A stretch of DNA of 64,000 nt from assembly GCF_019968605.1 (NCBI RefSeq), contig NZ_CP082966.1:2841501-2905500 (forward strand). Reading direction: 5' to 3'. This stretch comes from Polaribacter litorisediminis. Its GTDB lineage: Bacteria; Bacteroidota; Bacteroidia; Flavobacteriales; Flavobacteriaceae. Positions within the stretch are counted from its first letter, which is position 1; every line of letters starts with the position of its first letter. The notes beneath the pieces are model-generated. The model did no database searches. It had not been told where the DNA came from and saw only the letters and a list, made by a program, of their open reading frames with translations. The position numbers and the translations under genes were made by a program. This document shows positions 51,827 through 60,757 of the stretch, piece by piece.

Positions 51827-52313
51827 TGATTTTTTCATACCGCACAAAACTATGCGCTAATGTATTTTTTTCATCCATATCGAAATCTTCTCTTTCTGTT
51901 TCTTTCCAAATGTTTAAATCTATTTCAGGAAAAAAGACATCTGCATCGAACTCCTTGTGCACTTGCGTAATATCTAAAACATCAGCCAAATTATTTTCAA
52001 TAGCCTTCTGATATATCTGAGCTCCACCGATGATAAAAATATGTACCTCTTCTTTTGCCATTTCCAAAGCCTGTTCTAAACTGTGTGCAATTAAACACCC
52101 ATCTTTAACATAATTTTTATTTCTGGTGATGATCACAGTAGTTCTGTTTGGTAAAGGCCTACCAATAGATTCAAAAGTATTTCTACCCATTAAAATATAA
52201 TGACCAGTCGTTCGTTTTTTAAAACGCTTTAGATCTGCAGGTAAATGCCAAATTAAATCATTATTTTTTCCTAAGGCATTATTTTTTGCAATTGCTGCTA
52301 TTATCGTAATCAT
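51819..52313 (-). CDS. folA: Dihydrofolate reductase
   Basis: A 164-residue DHFR, which regenerates tetrahydrofolate after thymidylate synthesis (thyA is at 53419). N-terminal MITIIAAIAKNNALGKNNDLIWHLPADL holds the catalytic and NADPH loop residues (LIWHLPADLKRFK, acid D28 region); GRNTFESIGRPLPNRTTVIITRN and the VHIFIIGGAQIYQKAI motif follow. It begins 1 nt after the stop of a small exported protein gene, so shares its transcript. Confidence 0.96.
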   Translation of the reverse strand: MITIIAAIAKNNALGKNNDLIWHLPADLKRFKKRTTGHYILMGRNTFESIGRPLPNRTTVIITRNKNYVKDGCLIAHSLEQALEMAKEEVHIFIIGGAQIYQKAIENNLADVLDITQVHKEFDADVFFPEIDLNIWKETEREDFDMDEKNTLAHSFVRYEKIIN

Positions 52314-52314
52314 C

Positions 52315-52764
52315 TTAATTTGCTATATAATACCCATTAAACTTTACTTTAAAAGGGAGTATAAACTCTATGCTCACTTCTTTATGATCCTTTTGGGCTA
52401 ATTTTTCTACTTCAATTTTCTCAATAGCTTCCATAAATTTTTCATGAAGCTTCTTTTTTTTAATATTTGATTTTAAAACTTTCAACTTTTTATTTTTATC
52501 TAATCGAATTTTAAAGTAAAATTTTACATCCGACTTAAAAGAGCTTTGAGTTTTAGGGTCCAAACTTTTAATGATTTCTTTTTGCATAAAAGCGTTAAAA
52601 CTAGCCTTATTATTTTTTAGAGAATCTACAACTTTTCTATGCACAAATTCAGGATAATGATCTACTTCTGTTAATTTTACTGTTGTATTTTTATCAAAAT
52701 GTACATCTTGCGAAAAAACGGTCATCGAAAAACATAAAAAAAGGACTCCTAATATATTTTTCAT
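52315..52764 (-). CDS. Small exported protein of unknown function
   Basis: A 149-residue protein, start set at ATG 52762-52764 (MKNILGVLFLCFSMTVFSQD: signal peptide cleaved near residue 19). The mature part is lysine-rich, and its latter half (SDVKFYFKIRLDKNKKLKVLKS ... VSIEFILPFKVKFNGYYIA) has the alternating pattern of a TonB C-terminal-like domain, seen also at 6768 and 8546. It precedes folA by 1 nt; a functional link to folate is not obvious. Confidence 0.7.
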   Translation of the reverse strand: MKNILGVLFLCFSMTVFSQDVHFDKNTTVKLTEVDHYPEFVHRKVVDSLKNNKASFNAFMQKEIIKSLDPKTQSSFKSDVKFYFKIRLDKNKKLKVLKSNIKKKKLHEKFMEAIEKIEVEKLAQKDHKEVSIEFILPFKVKFNGYYIAN

Positions 52765-53050
52765 CGTACAAAAATAAGTCAAATGTTTTGAGATTTCACG
52801 TTTTTTAATAAATTACATAAAAAAGAACGCATTAACGAAACCGTTTTCGAGCTAAAATTACTAAAAATAAAGCAAAAAGAAATGCTATTAATTTTAAAAA
52901 ACCAATAATTAAATTCTACTTTTATTTTGAATTATCTGTAAATAATATATACATTTTATAAAACTGATAATTTTTTCTTCTTATTATCGCATATAGTTTG
53001 TAATAACAATCTTCTTACCTACATTTACCCTATAATTTAATCTAATAATT

Positions 53051-53347
53051 ATGGCAATTAAAAAACAATTTTTAAAAAGTAAACCAGTTTGTAAAGTAAC
53101 TTTTACGGTACCTGCTGAAGAAGCTAGTAGTGTTGCAGTAGTTGGAAGTTTTAATGAGTGGAATGTAGAAGCGACACCTCTTAAAAAATTAAAAAATGGA
53201 TCTTTTAAGGGTACTATTGATTTAGAAACAGGCAGTTCTTATGAATTCAGATATTTAGTTGACGGCGAATATGTTAATGAACAAGAAGCAGATGGTACTG
53301 TTTGGAGTGATTTTGCTGGCGCAGAAAACAGCTTATTAAGCTTATAA
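53051..53347 (+). CDS. Stand-alone CBM48 / isoamylase early-set domain protein
   Basis: A 98-residue single-domain protein with the CBM48-like fold: VCKVTFTVPAEEASSVAVVGSFNEWN near the start, LKKLKNGSFKGTIDLETGSSYEFRYLVDGEYV in the middle. This fold binds glycogen or alpha-glucans, as in AMPK beta. No enzyme is attached and no glycogen genes are near. It is a cytosolic protein (no signal) with its own upstream region and a good terminator. Confidence 0.9.
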   Translation: MAIKKQFLKSKPVCKVTFTVPAEEASSVAVVGSFNEWNVEATPLKKLKNGSFKGTIDLETGSSYEFRYLVDGEYVNEQEADGTVWSDFAGAENSLLSL

Positions 53348-53366
53348 CTGCATGTAAGCATAAAAT

Positions 53367-53404
53367 AAAAGAGCTTTGAATTAATTTTGAAAGCTCTTTT
53401 TTGC
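53367..53404 (+). terminator. Terminator after the CBM48 gene
   Basis: AAAAGAGCTTT (53367-53377) pairs with AAAGCTCTTTT (53390-53400), followed by T residues. It may also serve the convergent thyA. Confidence 0.8.
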
Positions 53405-53418
53405 TTTGGCAGTAGTTT

Positions 53419-54243
53419 CTATATCGCAACGACTCCTTTTATATGAGGATGAGGATTGTAGTCTGATAGCTCAAAATCATCAAACGAAAAATCTTCTATG
53501 TCTGTGATATCTGGATTTATTGTCATTTTTGGTAAAGGCCTAACATCTCTAGACAACTGTAATTCTAATTGTTTTATATGGTTGTTATAAATATGTGCAT
53601 CTCCAAAAGTATGGATAAAATCACCTGCCTCATAACCACAAACTTGTGCAATCATCATCGTAAACAAAGCATAAGAAGCAATATTAAAAGGAACTCCTAA
53701 AAATATATCTGCACTTCTTTGGTACAACTGACACGATAATTTTCCTTCAGAAACATAAAACTGAAAAAAGGCATGGCAAGGAGGTAGCGCTGCTTTTCCA
53801 TTGGCAACATTATCAGCAAAAGAAATGCTGGTATCTGGCAATACTGATGGGTTCCAAGCAGAAATAAGCATTCTTCTAGAATCAGGATTTTTCTTTAAAG
53901 TATCAATCACTTCTTTTAACTGATCTACTTCATCGCTGTTCCAGTTTCGCCATTGGTGGCCGTAAACTGGACCTAGATCTCCATGTTTATCCGCCCAAGA
54001 GTTCCATATTTTTACACCGTTTTCTTGTAAGTATTTAATATTCGTATCCCCTTTTATAAACCAAAGCAATTCATAAATAATAGATTTTAAATGTAACTTT
54101 TTAGTCGTTACCATCGGGAAACCCTCACTTAAATCAAAACGCATTTGATATCCAAAAACACTTTTTGTTCCGGTTCCTGTTCTATCTCCTTTTTCGTTTC
54201 CGTTTTCTAAAACGTGTTTTACTAAATCGTGATATTGTTTCAT
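53419..54243 (-). CDS. thyA: Thymidylate synthase
   Basis: A 274-residue ThyA that makes dTMP from dUMP with methylene-THF, producing dihydrofolate for FolA. Landmarks: [19 protein letters not shown] near the start, the catalytic-cysteine region [33 protein letters not shown] and the C-terminal [12 protein letters not shown]. The C-terminus ends PHIKGVVAI, the usual hydrophobic tail. It lies about 1.1 kb from folA with an unrelated gene between. Confidence 0.97.
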   Translation of the reverse strand: MKQYHDLVKHVLENGNEKGDRTGTGTKSVFGYQMRFDLSEGFPMVTTKKLHLKSIIYELLWFIKGDTNIKYLQENGVKIWNSWADKHGDLGPVYGHQWRNWNSDEVDQLKEVIDTLKKNPDSRRMLISAWNPSVLPDTSISFADNVANGKAALPPCHAFFQFYVSEGKLSCQLYQRSADIFLGVPFNIASYALFTMMIAQVCGYEAGDFIHTFGDAHIYNNHIKQLELQLSRDVRPLPKMTINPDITDIEDFSFDDFELSDYNPHPHIKGVVAI

Positions 54244-54600
54244 AAGCCCATCTGAATCTTCCCAAAGGGAAGAAACACTCTTGTGTTAAAAATTAACTGT
54301 AAAAATAGAAAAAGCATCAGTAATTCTATAATTTATTTTTTTAAACCTATTTAAAAAGTCAATAAAGTTATACAAAATTACACCAATACTTTAGAAGTTT
54401 AACAATACATTTCAGAAGGTTACGGCGTAATTTCATAGGGATTATTGTTCTTTCCTTTATTCTGAAAATATAAAATATTTCTTCCCTAAAAATTGAGTTT
54501 TTTACTTGAACTTAAGTTATAATTGTGGTAAGAACCGTAAAAATTAATGACCTTTTATTTATTTTCCATTTCAGGGAAATATCCTCAAGGAAAAGTGGAT
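54244..54600. other. Gene-free region between thyA and the nucleoside transporter
   Basis: No coding frame is supported in these 357 nt. The left end (54246-54275) holds a member of the CCCATCT...CTTCCC-AAA-GGGAAG hairpin repeat family, also present in the hemW 5' end. The remainder is AT-rich and includes the thyA promoter region on the minus strand; I could not pick out a convincing TTG/TAnnTTTG pair. Confidence 0.6.
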
Positions 54601-56004
54601 TTACCCTATAATCATTCCTGCAATGGTTGCAGACATTAAAGAAGCAATGGTACCCCCTAATAAAGCCTTCATTCCAAATTCTGATAATGTTTTACGCTGA
54701 CCTGGCGCTAAAGAACCTATCCCTCCTATTTGTATCCCTATCGAGGCGAAATTTGCAAAGCCACATAACATATACGTTGCCATAATGATAGATTTGTTAA
54801 ACGTTAAATGCGTGGCACTTGCTACGTTTTTTAATTCTGCTAGTTGAATATAACCGACAAACTCACTTGCCGCCAATTTTATCCCTAATAATTGTCCCAT
54901 TAAAGCAATATCTTCGGATGCAACACCAATTAGCCACATTAAGGGCGCAAAAATATATCCTAAGATGGCTTCTAACGAAAGTGCTTCATAAGCAGTATTT
55001 ACTGCCATCCAAGAGTTTAGAGTTGTAATATCTCCTACCCATCCTAAGATTCCGTTAAGCATAGCAATTACAGCGACAAAAACCAATAACATTGCACCGA
55101 CATTTACCGCCAATCGCAAACCCTCTGTAGTTCCGTTTGCAATGGCATCTAAAATATTTGAGCCTATTTTTTCTTGAGAAACTGTAACATCTGTATTGAC
55201 TTCTTCCGTTTGCGGGTACAACATTTTAGAAATTACAATAGCGCCAGGCGCTGCCATTACAGAGGCTGCTAATAAATGTTTGGCAAAAATGAGCTCTAAT
55301 TCCTTATCACCACCACCCAAGAAGCCAATATAGGCCGCCAAAACTGCTCCGGCCACTGTTGCCATACCTCCAATCATCACCAATAACATTTCTGACCTAT
55401 TCATTTTCTCTAAATAAGCTTTGATTAGCAATGGTGCTTCGGTTTGCCCTAAAAAGATATTTCCGGCAACAGACAAACTTTCCATCCCAGAGATTCCTAA
55501 AAATTTTGACAATCCAATTGCCAATATTTTTACCACTTTCTGAATAATTCCTAAATAAAACAACAAAGAAGTTAGTGCCGAGAAGAATATAATTGTTGGT
55601 AATACTTGAAAAGCAAAAATGTATCCAAATTTATTCATATCACCAACCATACCTGCAAATAAGAATTCACTACCAGCTTTGGTATATTCTAAAATTTCAA
55701 TAAAAATACTCCCAATAAATTCGAATATTTTCTGAATAAATTTTACTTTTAAAACCCCCACTGCAATTAATAATTGCAAGGACAAACCAATTCCTACTTT
55801 TTTCCAATCGATGGCTTTTCTGTTACTGCTGAATAAAAAAGCGATTAAAATCAGAGCAAACATTCCTAAAACTCCTCGCCATAAACTATTTAAAGAAAAC
55901 CCTTGACTCGGAATAATTTCAGTTAATGTAGAAACTACCTCTGTATTTTGAGAAAAAGTTGAAATGGATAAGAAGCAAAAAACAAAAACAAGTATTTTTT
56001 TCAT
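54601..56004 (-). CDS. Concentrative nucleoside transporter (NupC/CNT family)
   Basis: A 467-residue membrane protein of the CNT family, importing nucleosides with Na+ or H+. Unusually an apparent signal peptide (MKKILVFVFCFLSISTFSQ) precedes the core. The core begins with FALILIAFLFSSNRKAIDWKKVG, followed by the conserved FLGQTEAPLLIKAYLEKMNRSE (substrate site with QTEAP), GFANFASIGIQIGGIGSLAPGQR near the end and several further TM helices. It follows the bifunctional nuclease gene by 15 nt, perhaps joining nucleotide turnover with uptake. Confidence 0.93.
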   Translation of the reverse strand: MKKILVFVFCFLSISTFSQNTEVVSTLTEIIPSQGFSLNSLWRGVLGMFALILIAFLFSSNRKAIDWKKVGIGLSLQLLIAVGVLKVKFIQKIFEFIGSIFIEILEYTKAGSEFLFAGMVGDMNKFGYIFAFQVLPTIIFFSALTSLLFYLGIIQKVVKILAIGLSKFLGISGMESLSVAGNIFLGQTEAPLLIKAYLEKMNRSEMLLVMIGGMATVAGAVLAAYIGFLGGGDKELELIFAKHLLAASVMAAPGAIVISKMLYPQTEEVNTDVTVSQEKIGSNILDAIANGTTEGLRLAVNVGAMLLVFVAVIAMLNGILGWVGDITTLNSWMAVNTAYEALSLEAILGYIFAPLMWLIGVASEDIALMGQLLGIKLAASEFVGYIQLAELKNVASATHLTFNKSIIMATYMLCGFANFASIGIQIGGIGSLAPGQRKTLSEFGMKALLGGTIASLMSATIAGMIIG

Positions 56005-56019
56005 GATAAAAATGTAATT

Positions 56020-56631
56020 TTAAGAACGCTTACTTATCTCGTCTCTTATTTTTGCTGCTAATTCGTAATTTTCATTATCCACGGCAGTATGTAATTGCTT
56101 TTGTAATTCTTTTAAAGTAAGATTTGAAAAATTGCCAGTATCTTTAATGTCTACTTTCTCTGTTTCTAGCGATACCTCCTTAGACCCAAACTTATTTTCA
56201 ATGGCCATTTCTTCATCAACTTTTAGATAAATTCCCGCTTTATCTATAATATTTTCATACGTAAAAATAGGTGCATCAAACCGAACAGCAATGGCAATAG
56301 CATCAGAAGTTCTTGTATCTATGATTTCTTCTTTGCCTTCTCTTTCACAGATTAAACTAGAAAAGAAAACACCATCTACTAATTTATGAATAATAACCTC
56401 TTTAATATTGATATCAAAAGCATCAGAAAATGTTTTGAATAAATCGTGCGTAAGTGGTCTTGGTGGTCTTATTTCTGATTCTAAAGCGATGGCTATCGAT
56501 TGTGCTTCAAAAGCTCCGATTATTATAGGCAAGGTTCTTGCCCCATCTATTTCACTCAAAACCAATGCGTAAGCACCACTTTGAGTTTGGCTGTAAGAAA
56601 TACCTTTAATGGTTAATTGTATTAAACTCAT
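56020..56631 (-). CDS. Bifunctional nuclease family protein (DUF151) with UvrB/C motif
   Basis: A 203-residue protein. Residues ~1-130 are the BFN/DUF151 domain (VLSEIDGARTLPIIIGAFEAQSIAIAL and TSDAIAIAVRFDAPIFTYE). Residues ~168-203 are a UVR motif (LKELQKQLHTAVDNENYELAAKIRDEI), as in UvrB/UvrC interacting proteins. This combination is the usual one in Bacteroidota; the plant homologue has RNase and DNase activity, but the bacterial role is unsettled. It is in one operon with the nucleoside transporter. Confidence 0.92.
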   Translation of the reverse strand: MSLIQLTIKGISYSQTQSGAYALVLSEIDGARTLPIIIGAFEAQSIAIALESEIRPPRPLTHDLFKTFSDAFDINIKEVIIHKLVDGVFFSSLICEREGKEEIIDTRTSDAIAIAVRFDAPIFTYENIIDKAGIYLKVDEEMAIENKFGSKEVSLETEKVDIKDTGNFSNLTLKELQKQLHTAVDNENYELAAKIRDEISKRS

Positions 56632-56852
56632 ATATTTTGATCCAAAAAACGATACTATTTAAAATTGATATCGTCATTTACTGTCATTATAAACAATTAA
56701 AGTTCTCTTTAAATTGAAATCGACTTCATAAAAAAATCAAGTTCATCAGAACTGTTAGCAATGACAAAATTCTTTATTTTTGTTCTTCTTTTTGACGGCA
56801 CAATTTAATAAAAATAATAGATTGATAACTTTTATTTCATCAGTTTTTAAAA

Positions 56853-56892
56853 AAGAAAAATCCTATTGATAATTATACCAAGAGGATTTTAT
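56853..56892 (-). terminator. Terminator after etfA
   Basis: On the minus strand AAAATCCTCTTG pairs with CAATAGGATTTTT around an AT-rich loop, followed by T-rich sequence. It lies 27 nt after the etfA stop. Confidence 0.7.
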
Positions 56893-56918
56893 GCATAAAC
56901 TATGTTTGAATATTTGAA

Positions 56919-57875
56919 TTAAGCTTGCTTAAAAGCTTTTAACTTCTCGATTAATTTGGGTACAACCTCAAAAGCATCACCAACAATACCGTAATCTGCA
57001 GCTTTAAAGAAAGGTGCTTCAGGATCTGTGTTAATGACTACTTTTACTTTAGATGCATTAATACCTGCCAAATGCTGAATGGCTCCAGAAATTCCGATGG
57101 CAATATACAAATTAGTCGCTACAGGCTTCCCGGTTTGACCTACATGTTCTCCGTGAGGACGCCATCCTAAATCTGAAACAGGCTTAGAGCAGGCTGTAGC
57201 GGCACCTAAAACACCAGCTAATTCCTCAATCATACCCCAATTTTCAGGCCCTTTTAAACCCCGTCCTGCAGAAACAACTACATCTGCATCTGCAATCGTT
57301 ACTTGTCCTGTAACTCGTTCTACTTTTTCAGATTTTACACCAGAATCTGCAATTGTAGCATCAAAACTTTCTGTGGTTCCTGTTACTGGGTTTTCAAAAA
57401 CTCCGTAAGAATTTTGAGCAACTCCAATCACCTTAGTATCCGCTGCTATTACTGTATTGCTAAAAGCTTTGTTAGAAAACGCCTTTCTTTTCACAGTAAA
57501 AGGACTTGTAGAACTCGGCAACGCTACTACATTAGAAACATAACCTGCATCTAGTGCAACTGCTAAGATAGGTGCAACATGCAAAGTATCGATACTAGAA
57601 TCTAAAATAACTACGGATGAATTTTGAGCATCTGCAACTTGTTGAATTACCGAAGCATATGCTTTTGCATTAAAAGTTGATAAAGCATCGTTTGTAACTG
57701 AAAATACTTTGTCCGCTCCATAGGTATACAAAGTTTCTGTATTATTTGCATTTATGGTTACAACAACTACAGTACTTCCGAGTTGTTCTGCTACCTTTTT
57801 TCCATAAGAAACTACTTCAAAAGCATTTTTCTTAAATTTTCCGTCTGTTGAATTGGCAAAAACTAAAACTGACAT
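56919..57875 (-). CDS. etfA: Electron transfer flavoprotein subunit alpha
   Basis: A 318-residue EtfA, which with EtfB carries electrons from acyl-CoA and other flavin dehydrogenases to the quinone pool. The N-terminal domain is adenine-nucleotide-hydrolase-like; the C-terminal FAD domain has the signature GRGLKGPENWGMIEELA, CSKPVSDLGWRPHGEHVGQTGKPVATNLYIAIGISGAIQH, and INTDPEAPFFKAADYGIVGD. It follows etfB after a gap holding an inverted pair of repeats, so expression relative to etfB might be adjusted there. Confidence 0.96.
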   Translation of the reverse strand: MSVLVFANSTDGKFKKNAFEVVSYGKKVAEQLGSTVVVVTINANNTETLYTYGADKVFSVTNDALSTFNAKAYASVIQQVADAQNSSVVILDSSIDTLHVAPILAVALDAGYVSNVVALPSSTSPFTVKRKAFSNKAFSNTVIAADTKVIGVAQNSYGVFENPVTGTTESFDATIADSGVKSEKVERVTGQVTIADADVVVSAGRGLKGPENWGMIEELAGVLGAATACSKPVSDLGWRPHGEHVGQTGKPVATNLYIAIGISGAIQHLAGINASKVKVVINTDPEAPFFKAADYGIVGDAFEVVPKLIEKLKAFKQA

Positions 57876-57895
57876 ATTTTATATTGTTTTTTATC

Positions 57896-57961
57896 CTGAA
57901 CTCGTTTCAGGAATTTATTATTGTTCGTTAAATCTTAAGAAAGACACTGAAACAAGTTCAG
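57896..57961. repeat. Inverted pair of CTGAACTTGTTTCAG repeats between etfB and etfA
   Basis: CTGAACTCGTTTCAG (57896-57910) and CTGAAACAAGTTCAG (57947-57961) are inverted copies with one mismatch, 36 nt apart. They can form a large intercistronic hairpin. The family also occurs singly at 4353-4376 and 38285-38306. Confidence 0.8.
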
Positions 57962-57991
57962 CTTAATTTATTTTATTTTTGCAAAAAAAAA

Positions 57992-58738
57992 TTAAATAAC
58001 TTTTGCTTCGTTATGCAATAAGTTAATCAACTCATCTATATTATCTGCAGCTACTAACTTTACGGCTCCTTTTGGCGCTGGCTTTTCAAATGATGCTATA
58101 GATGTGGCATTTTCCCCTGCAACCGGTTCTAAAACTTTTAAGGGTTTTTTACGAGCCATCATAATTCCGCGCATATTTGGAATTCGCAAATCTTTCTCTT
58201 CTACAATTCCTTTTTGACCTGCAACGACCATAGGCAAAGAAGCTGTTAAAGACTCATTCCCGCCATCAATTTCTCTTGTTAATGAAACTGCAGTTCCATC
58301 AACTTCCATCCCTACACAACCATTTACAAAATTAAAATCTAATAAAGAAGCTAACATCCCAGGAACCATTCCTCCATTATAATCTATGGATTCTCTTCCT
58401 GCTAAAACCAAATCATAACCTCCATTTTTCACAACTTCTGCCAATTGTTTTGCAACCGATAACCCATCAACAGACTCCATATTTACACGAATCGCATCAT
58501 CAGCACCAATTGCCAAAGCTTTTCTTAAGGTAGGTTCTGTAGCAGCTGTACCAACATTTACAACAGTTACACTTGCACCTTGCTTTTCTTTAAACCACAT
58601 GGCTCTTGTTAAACAGAATTCGTCGTATGGATTAATCACAAACTGAACTCCGTTTGTATCAAACTTTGTATCATTTTCTGTAAAATTAATTTTTGAAGTA
58701 GTATCAGGCACATTACTTATACACACCAATATTTTCAT
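57992..58738 (-). CDS. etfB: Electron transfer flavoprotein subunit beta
   Basis: A 248-residue EtfB. The N-terminus MKILVCISNVPDTTSKINF matches the family; AMP-binding region GADDAIRVNME, LVLAGRESIDYNGGMVPGMLA, and the recognition-loop segment LTREIDGGNESLTASLPMVVAGQKGIVEEKDLRIPNMRGIMMARKKP are all present. It heads the etfBA operon. The promoter region carries a 28-bp palindrome, so the operon is probably under a dedicated repressor. Confidence 0.96.
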   Translation of the reverse strand: MKILVCISNVPDTTSKINFTENDTKFDTNGVQFVINPYDEFCLTRAMWFKEKQGASVTVVNVGTAATEPTLRKALAIGADDAIRVNMESVDGLSVAKQLAEVVKNGGYDLVLAGRESIDYNGGMVPGMLASLLDFNFVNGCVGMEVDGTAVSLTREIDGGNESLTASLPMVVAGQKGIVEEKDLRIPNMRGIMMARKKPLKVLEPVAGENATSIASFEKPAPKGAVKLVAADNIDELINLLHNEAKVI

Positions 58739-58767
58739 AATTGTATTTTTTAATCTTTGTTAGAAGG

Positions 58768-58816
58768 CAAAGCTACATCTTTTTTTTAAAAAATACTATG
58801 CATGCATAGTATTTTT
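58768..58816 (-). promoter_or_regulatory. etfB promoter with overlapping 28-bp palindrome
   Basis: On the minus strand, TAGCTTTG (58768-58775) matches the TAnnTTTG -7 element and lies 29 nt before the etfB start. A perfect palindrome, arms AAAAATACTATGCA toward the centre, covers 58789-58816, where the -33 element would be. A protein bound there would block the promoter, so this looks like a repressor operator. I cannot name the regulator; no regulatory gene is adjacent. Confidence 0.7.
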
Positions 58817-58951
58817 GTTTTATTTAACAATTTTCGAAAACGATTGAGTAATTATAGTAACTCAAAAATGTTAGTTTATAAAATGGAACTAAAAAAATTG
58901 ATAATTATTTGCTTACTTTTGCTATCAATAATATTTACAACGAAAATATAG

Positions 58952-59932
58952 ATGAAAACAGTTCAATTCAGAGAAGCAATTTGCGAAGCAATGAGCGAAG
59001 AAATGCGCAGAGATGAAAGCATATATTTAATGGGTGAAGAAGTTGCCGAATATAATGGTGCTTACAAAGCAAGTAAAGGAATGCTAGAAGAATTTGGCGC
59101 TAAAAGAGTTATCGATACTCCGATTGCTGAATTAGGTTTTGCAGGCATTGCTATTGGTTCTGCCATGAATGGTAACAGACCTATTGTAGAATATATGACG
59201 TTTAACTTCTCTTTAGTAGGAATTGATCAAATTATAAATAACGCAGCAAAAATTAGACAAATGTCTGGTGGGCAATTTAATTGTCCTATTGTGTTTAGAG
59301 GTCCTACAGCTTCTGCAGGTCAATTAGGCGCTACACACTCACAAGCTTTTGAAAACTGGTTTGCAAATACACCGGGTTTAAAAGTAATTGTACCTTCGAA
59401 TCCTTATGATGCAAAAGGTTTATTAAAAGCAGCCATTAGAGATGATGATCCGGTAATTTTTATGGAATCTGAGCAGATGTATGGCGATAAAATGGAGATT
59501 CCTGAAGGAGAATATATCATTCCTATTGGAGTTGCAGAGATTAAAAGAGCTGGTACAGACGTTACCGTGGTTTCTTTTGGAAAAATTATAAAAGAAGCTT
59601 ATAAGGCAGCTGAAGAATTAGCCAAAGAAAATATTTCGATCGAAATTATCGATTTAAGAACGGTTCGCCCAATGGATCATGATGCTATTTTAAAGTCTGT
59701 TAAAAAAACAAATAGGTTAGTCGTTTTAGAAGAAGCATGGCCTTTTGCAAGTGTTGCTTCAGAAATTACCTATAGAATACAAGATCAAGCATTTGATTAT
59801 TTAGATGCACCCATCAAAAGAATTACAACCGCAGATACTCCTGCACCTTATTCTCCTGTATTATTAGAAAAATGGATTCCGAATCATAACGATGTTATCA
59901 AAGCTGTAAAAGAAGTTTTGTATATTAAATAA
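58952..59932 (+). CDS. pdhB: Pyruvate dehydrogenase E1 component, beta subunit
   Basis: A 326-residue transketolase-like E1 beta. Landmarks: MKTVQFREAICEAMSEEM, GEEVAEYNGAYKASKGMLEEFG, DTPIAELGFAGIAIGSAMNG, YMTFNFSLVGIDQIINNAAKI and FRGPTASAGQLGATHSQ. It forms the alpha2beta2 thiamine-diphosphate E1 with PdhA, which is not in the window; separation of pdhA from pdhB is common in Flavobacteriaceae. A strong hairpin terminator follows. The gene is divergent from etfB. Confidence 0.94.
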   Translation: MKTVQFREAICEAMSEEMRRDESIYLMGEEVAEYNGAYKASKGMLEEFGAKRVIDTPIAELGFAGIAIGSAMNGNRPIVEYMTFNFSLVGIDQIINNAAKIRQMSGGQFNCPIVFRGPTASAGQLGATHSQAFENWFANTPGLKVIVPSNPYDAKGLLKAAIRDDDPVIFMESEQMYGDKMEIPEGEYIIPIGVAEIKRAGTDVTVVSFGKIIKEAYKAAEELAKENISIEIIDLRTVRPMDHDAILKSVKKTNRLVVLEEAWPFASVASEITYRIQDQAFDYLDAPIKRITTADTPAPYSPVLLEKWIPNHNDVIKAVKEVLYIK

Positions 59933-59954
59933 AAAAAAATAAATAGCTCCTATA

Positions 59955-59995
59955 AAAATCCTTTTTGATCCCTTTCAAAAAGGATTTTCTTTTTG
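59955..59995 (+). terminator. Terminator after pdhB
   Basis: A 14-bp perfect stem, AAAATCCTTTTTGA (59955-59968) with TCAAAAAGGATTTT (59975-59988), followed by CTTTTTG. Confidence 0.9.
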
Positions 59996-60113
59996 ATAAG
60001 AAGATTTACTCTAAATTACTTAAAAATCAAAAAGCTTTCTGAAAAAAATCTTTTAAAGAGTCTTTATTTCGTTATTTTTGTTTTTCATTAAAATTAAAGA
60101 AATAAAAAATACA

Positions 60114-60641
60114 ATGGTTAGAGAAGACGAGACTACATTTGATGTTTTAGTAGAAATTCCTAAAGGAAGTAGAAATAAGTATGAATACGATTTTGACTTA
60201 AATAAAATTCGTTTTGATAGAATGCTATTTTCTTCAATGATGTATCCAGCAGATTATGGTTTTGTACCAGAAACCTTAGCGCTAGATGATGATCCTTTAG
60301 ATGTTCTCGTTTTAGGGCATGAACCAACATTTCCTATGTGTGTGATGCAGGTAAAACCCATTGGAGTTTTTCATATGACCGATGAAAAAGGACCCGATGA
60401 AAAAGTAATTTGTGTTCCTGTCTCAGACCCTATTTGGAACGGAAAAAAAGATATTTTTGACTTAAATCCTCACAGACTAAAAGAAATTGAACACTTTTTT
60501 AAAGTGTATAAAGATTTAGAAAAGAAAAAAGTTGATGTCGGTGGATGGGGAGATGCTGCCGAAGCTATCCAAATTTTTCATGATTCTGTGAAGAGATATA
60601 ATGAAAGTGAATACAAAAAGACTAATAAATTCAAGATTTAA
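60114..60641 (+). CDS. ppa: Inorganic pyrophosphatase, family I (soluble)
   Basis: A 175-residue soluble pyrophosphatase. Start set at ATG 60114; a TTG further upstream (60078) would lengthen it but overlaps a likely -7 element (TATTTTTG at 60073-60080). The active-site landmarks are EIPKGSRNKYEYD, MMYPADYGFVPETLALDDDPLDVLVL (metal aspartates in DDDPLDVLV) and KDIFDLNPHRLKEIEHFFKVYKDLEKK. It stands next to the membrane pyrophosphatase gene, so two PPi-hydrolysing systems are side by side. Confidence 0.94.
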   Translation: MVREDETTFDVLVEIPKGSRNKYEYDFDLNKIRFDRMLFSSMMYPADYGFVPETLALDDDPLDVLVLGHEPTFPMCVMQVKPIGVFHMTDEKGPDEKVICVPVSDPIWNGKKDIFDLNPHRLKEIEHFFKVYKDLEKKKVDVGGWGDAAEAIQIFHDSVKRYNESEYKKTNKFKI

Positions 60642-60665
60642 CAAAATTTACAATACTATTTTATC

Positions 60666-60702
60666 AACCTCTTAAAATTAAACATTTTAAGAGGTTTTTT
60701 TT
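60666..60702 (+). terminator. Terminator between ppa and hppA
   Basis: AACCTCTTAAAAT (60666-60678) pairs perfectly with ATTTTAAGAGGTT (60684-60696), loop TAAAC or similar, followed by a T run. ppa and hppA are therefore probably separate transcripts. Confidence 0.9.
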
Positions 60703-60757
60703 ATTCTGATTTTCTTACTTTAGCATCCGTTTTAAACTAATCAAATTAAAAATATTT

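Noticed and set aside
52826..52912. Minus-strand 27-residue hydrophobic frame ending ARKRFR before the CBM48 gene
   Set aside because: It has no ATG, GTG or TTG start; an in-frame stop lies directly upstream, so it was not called.
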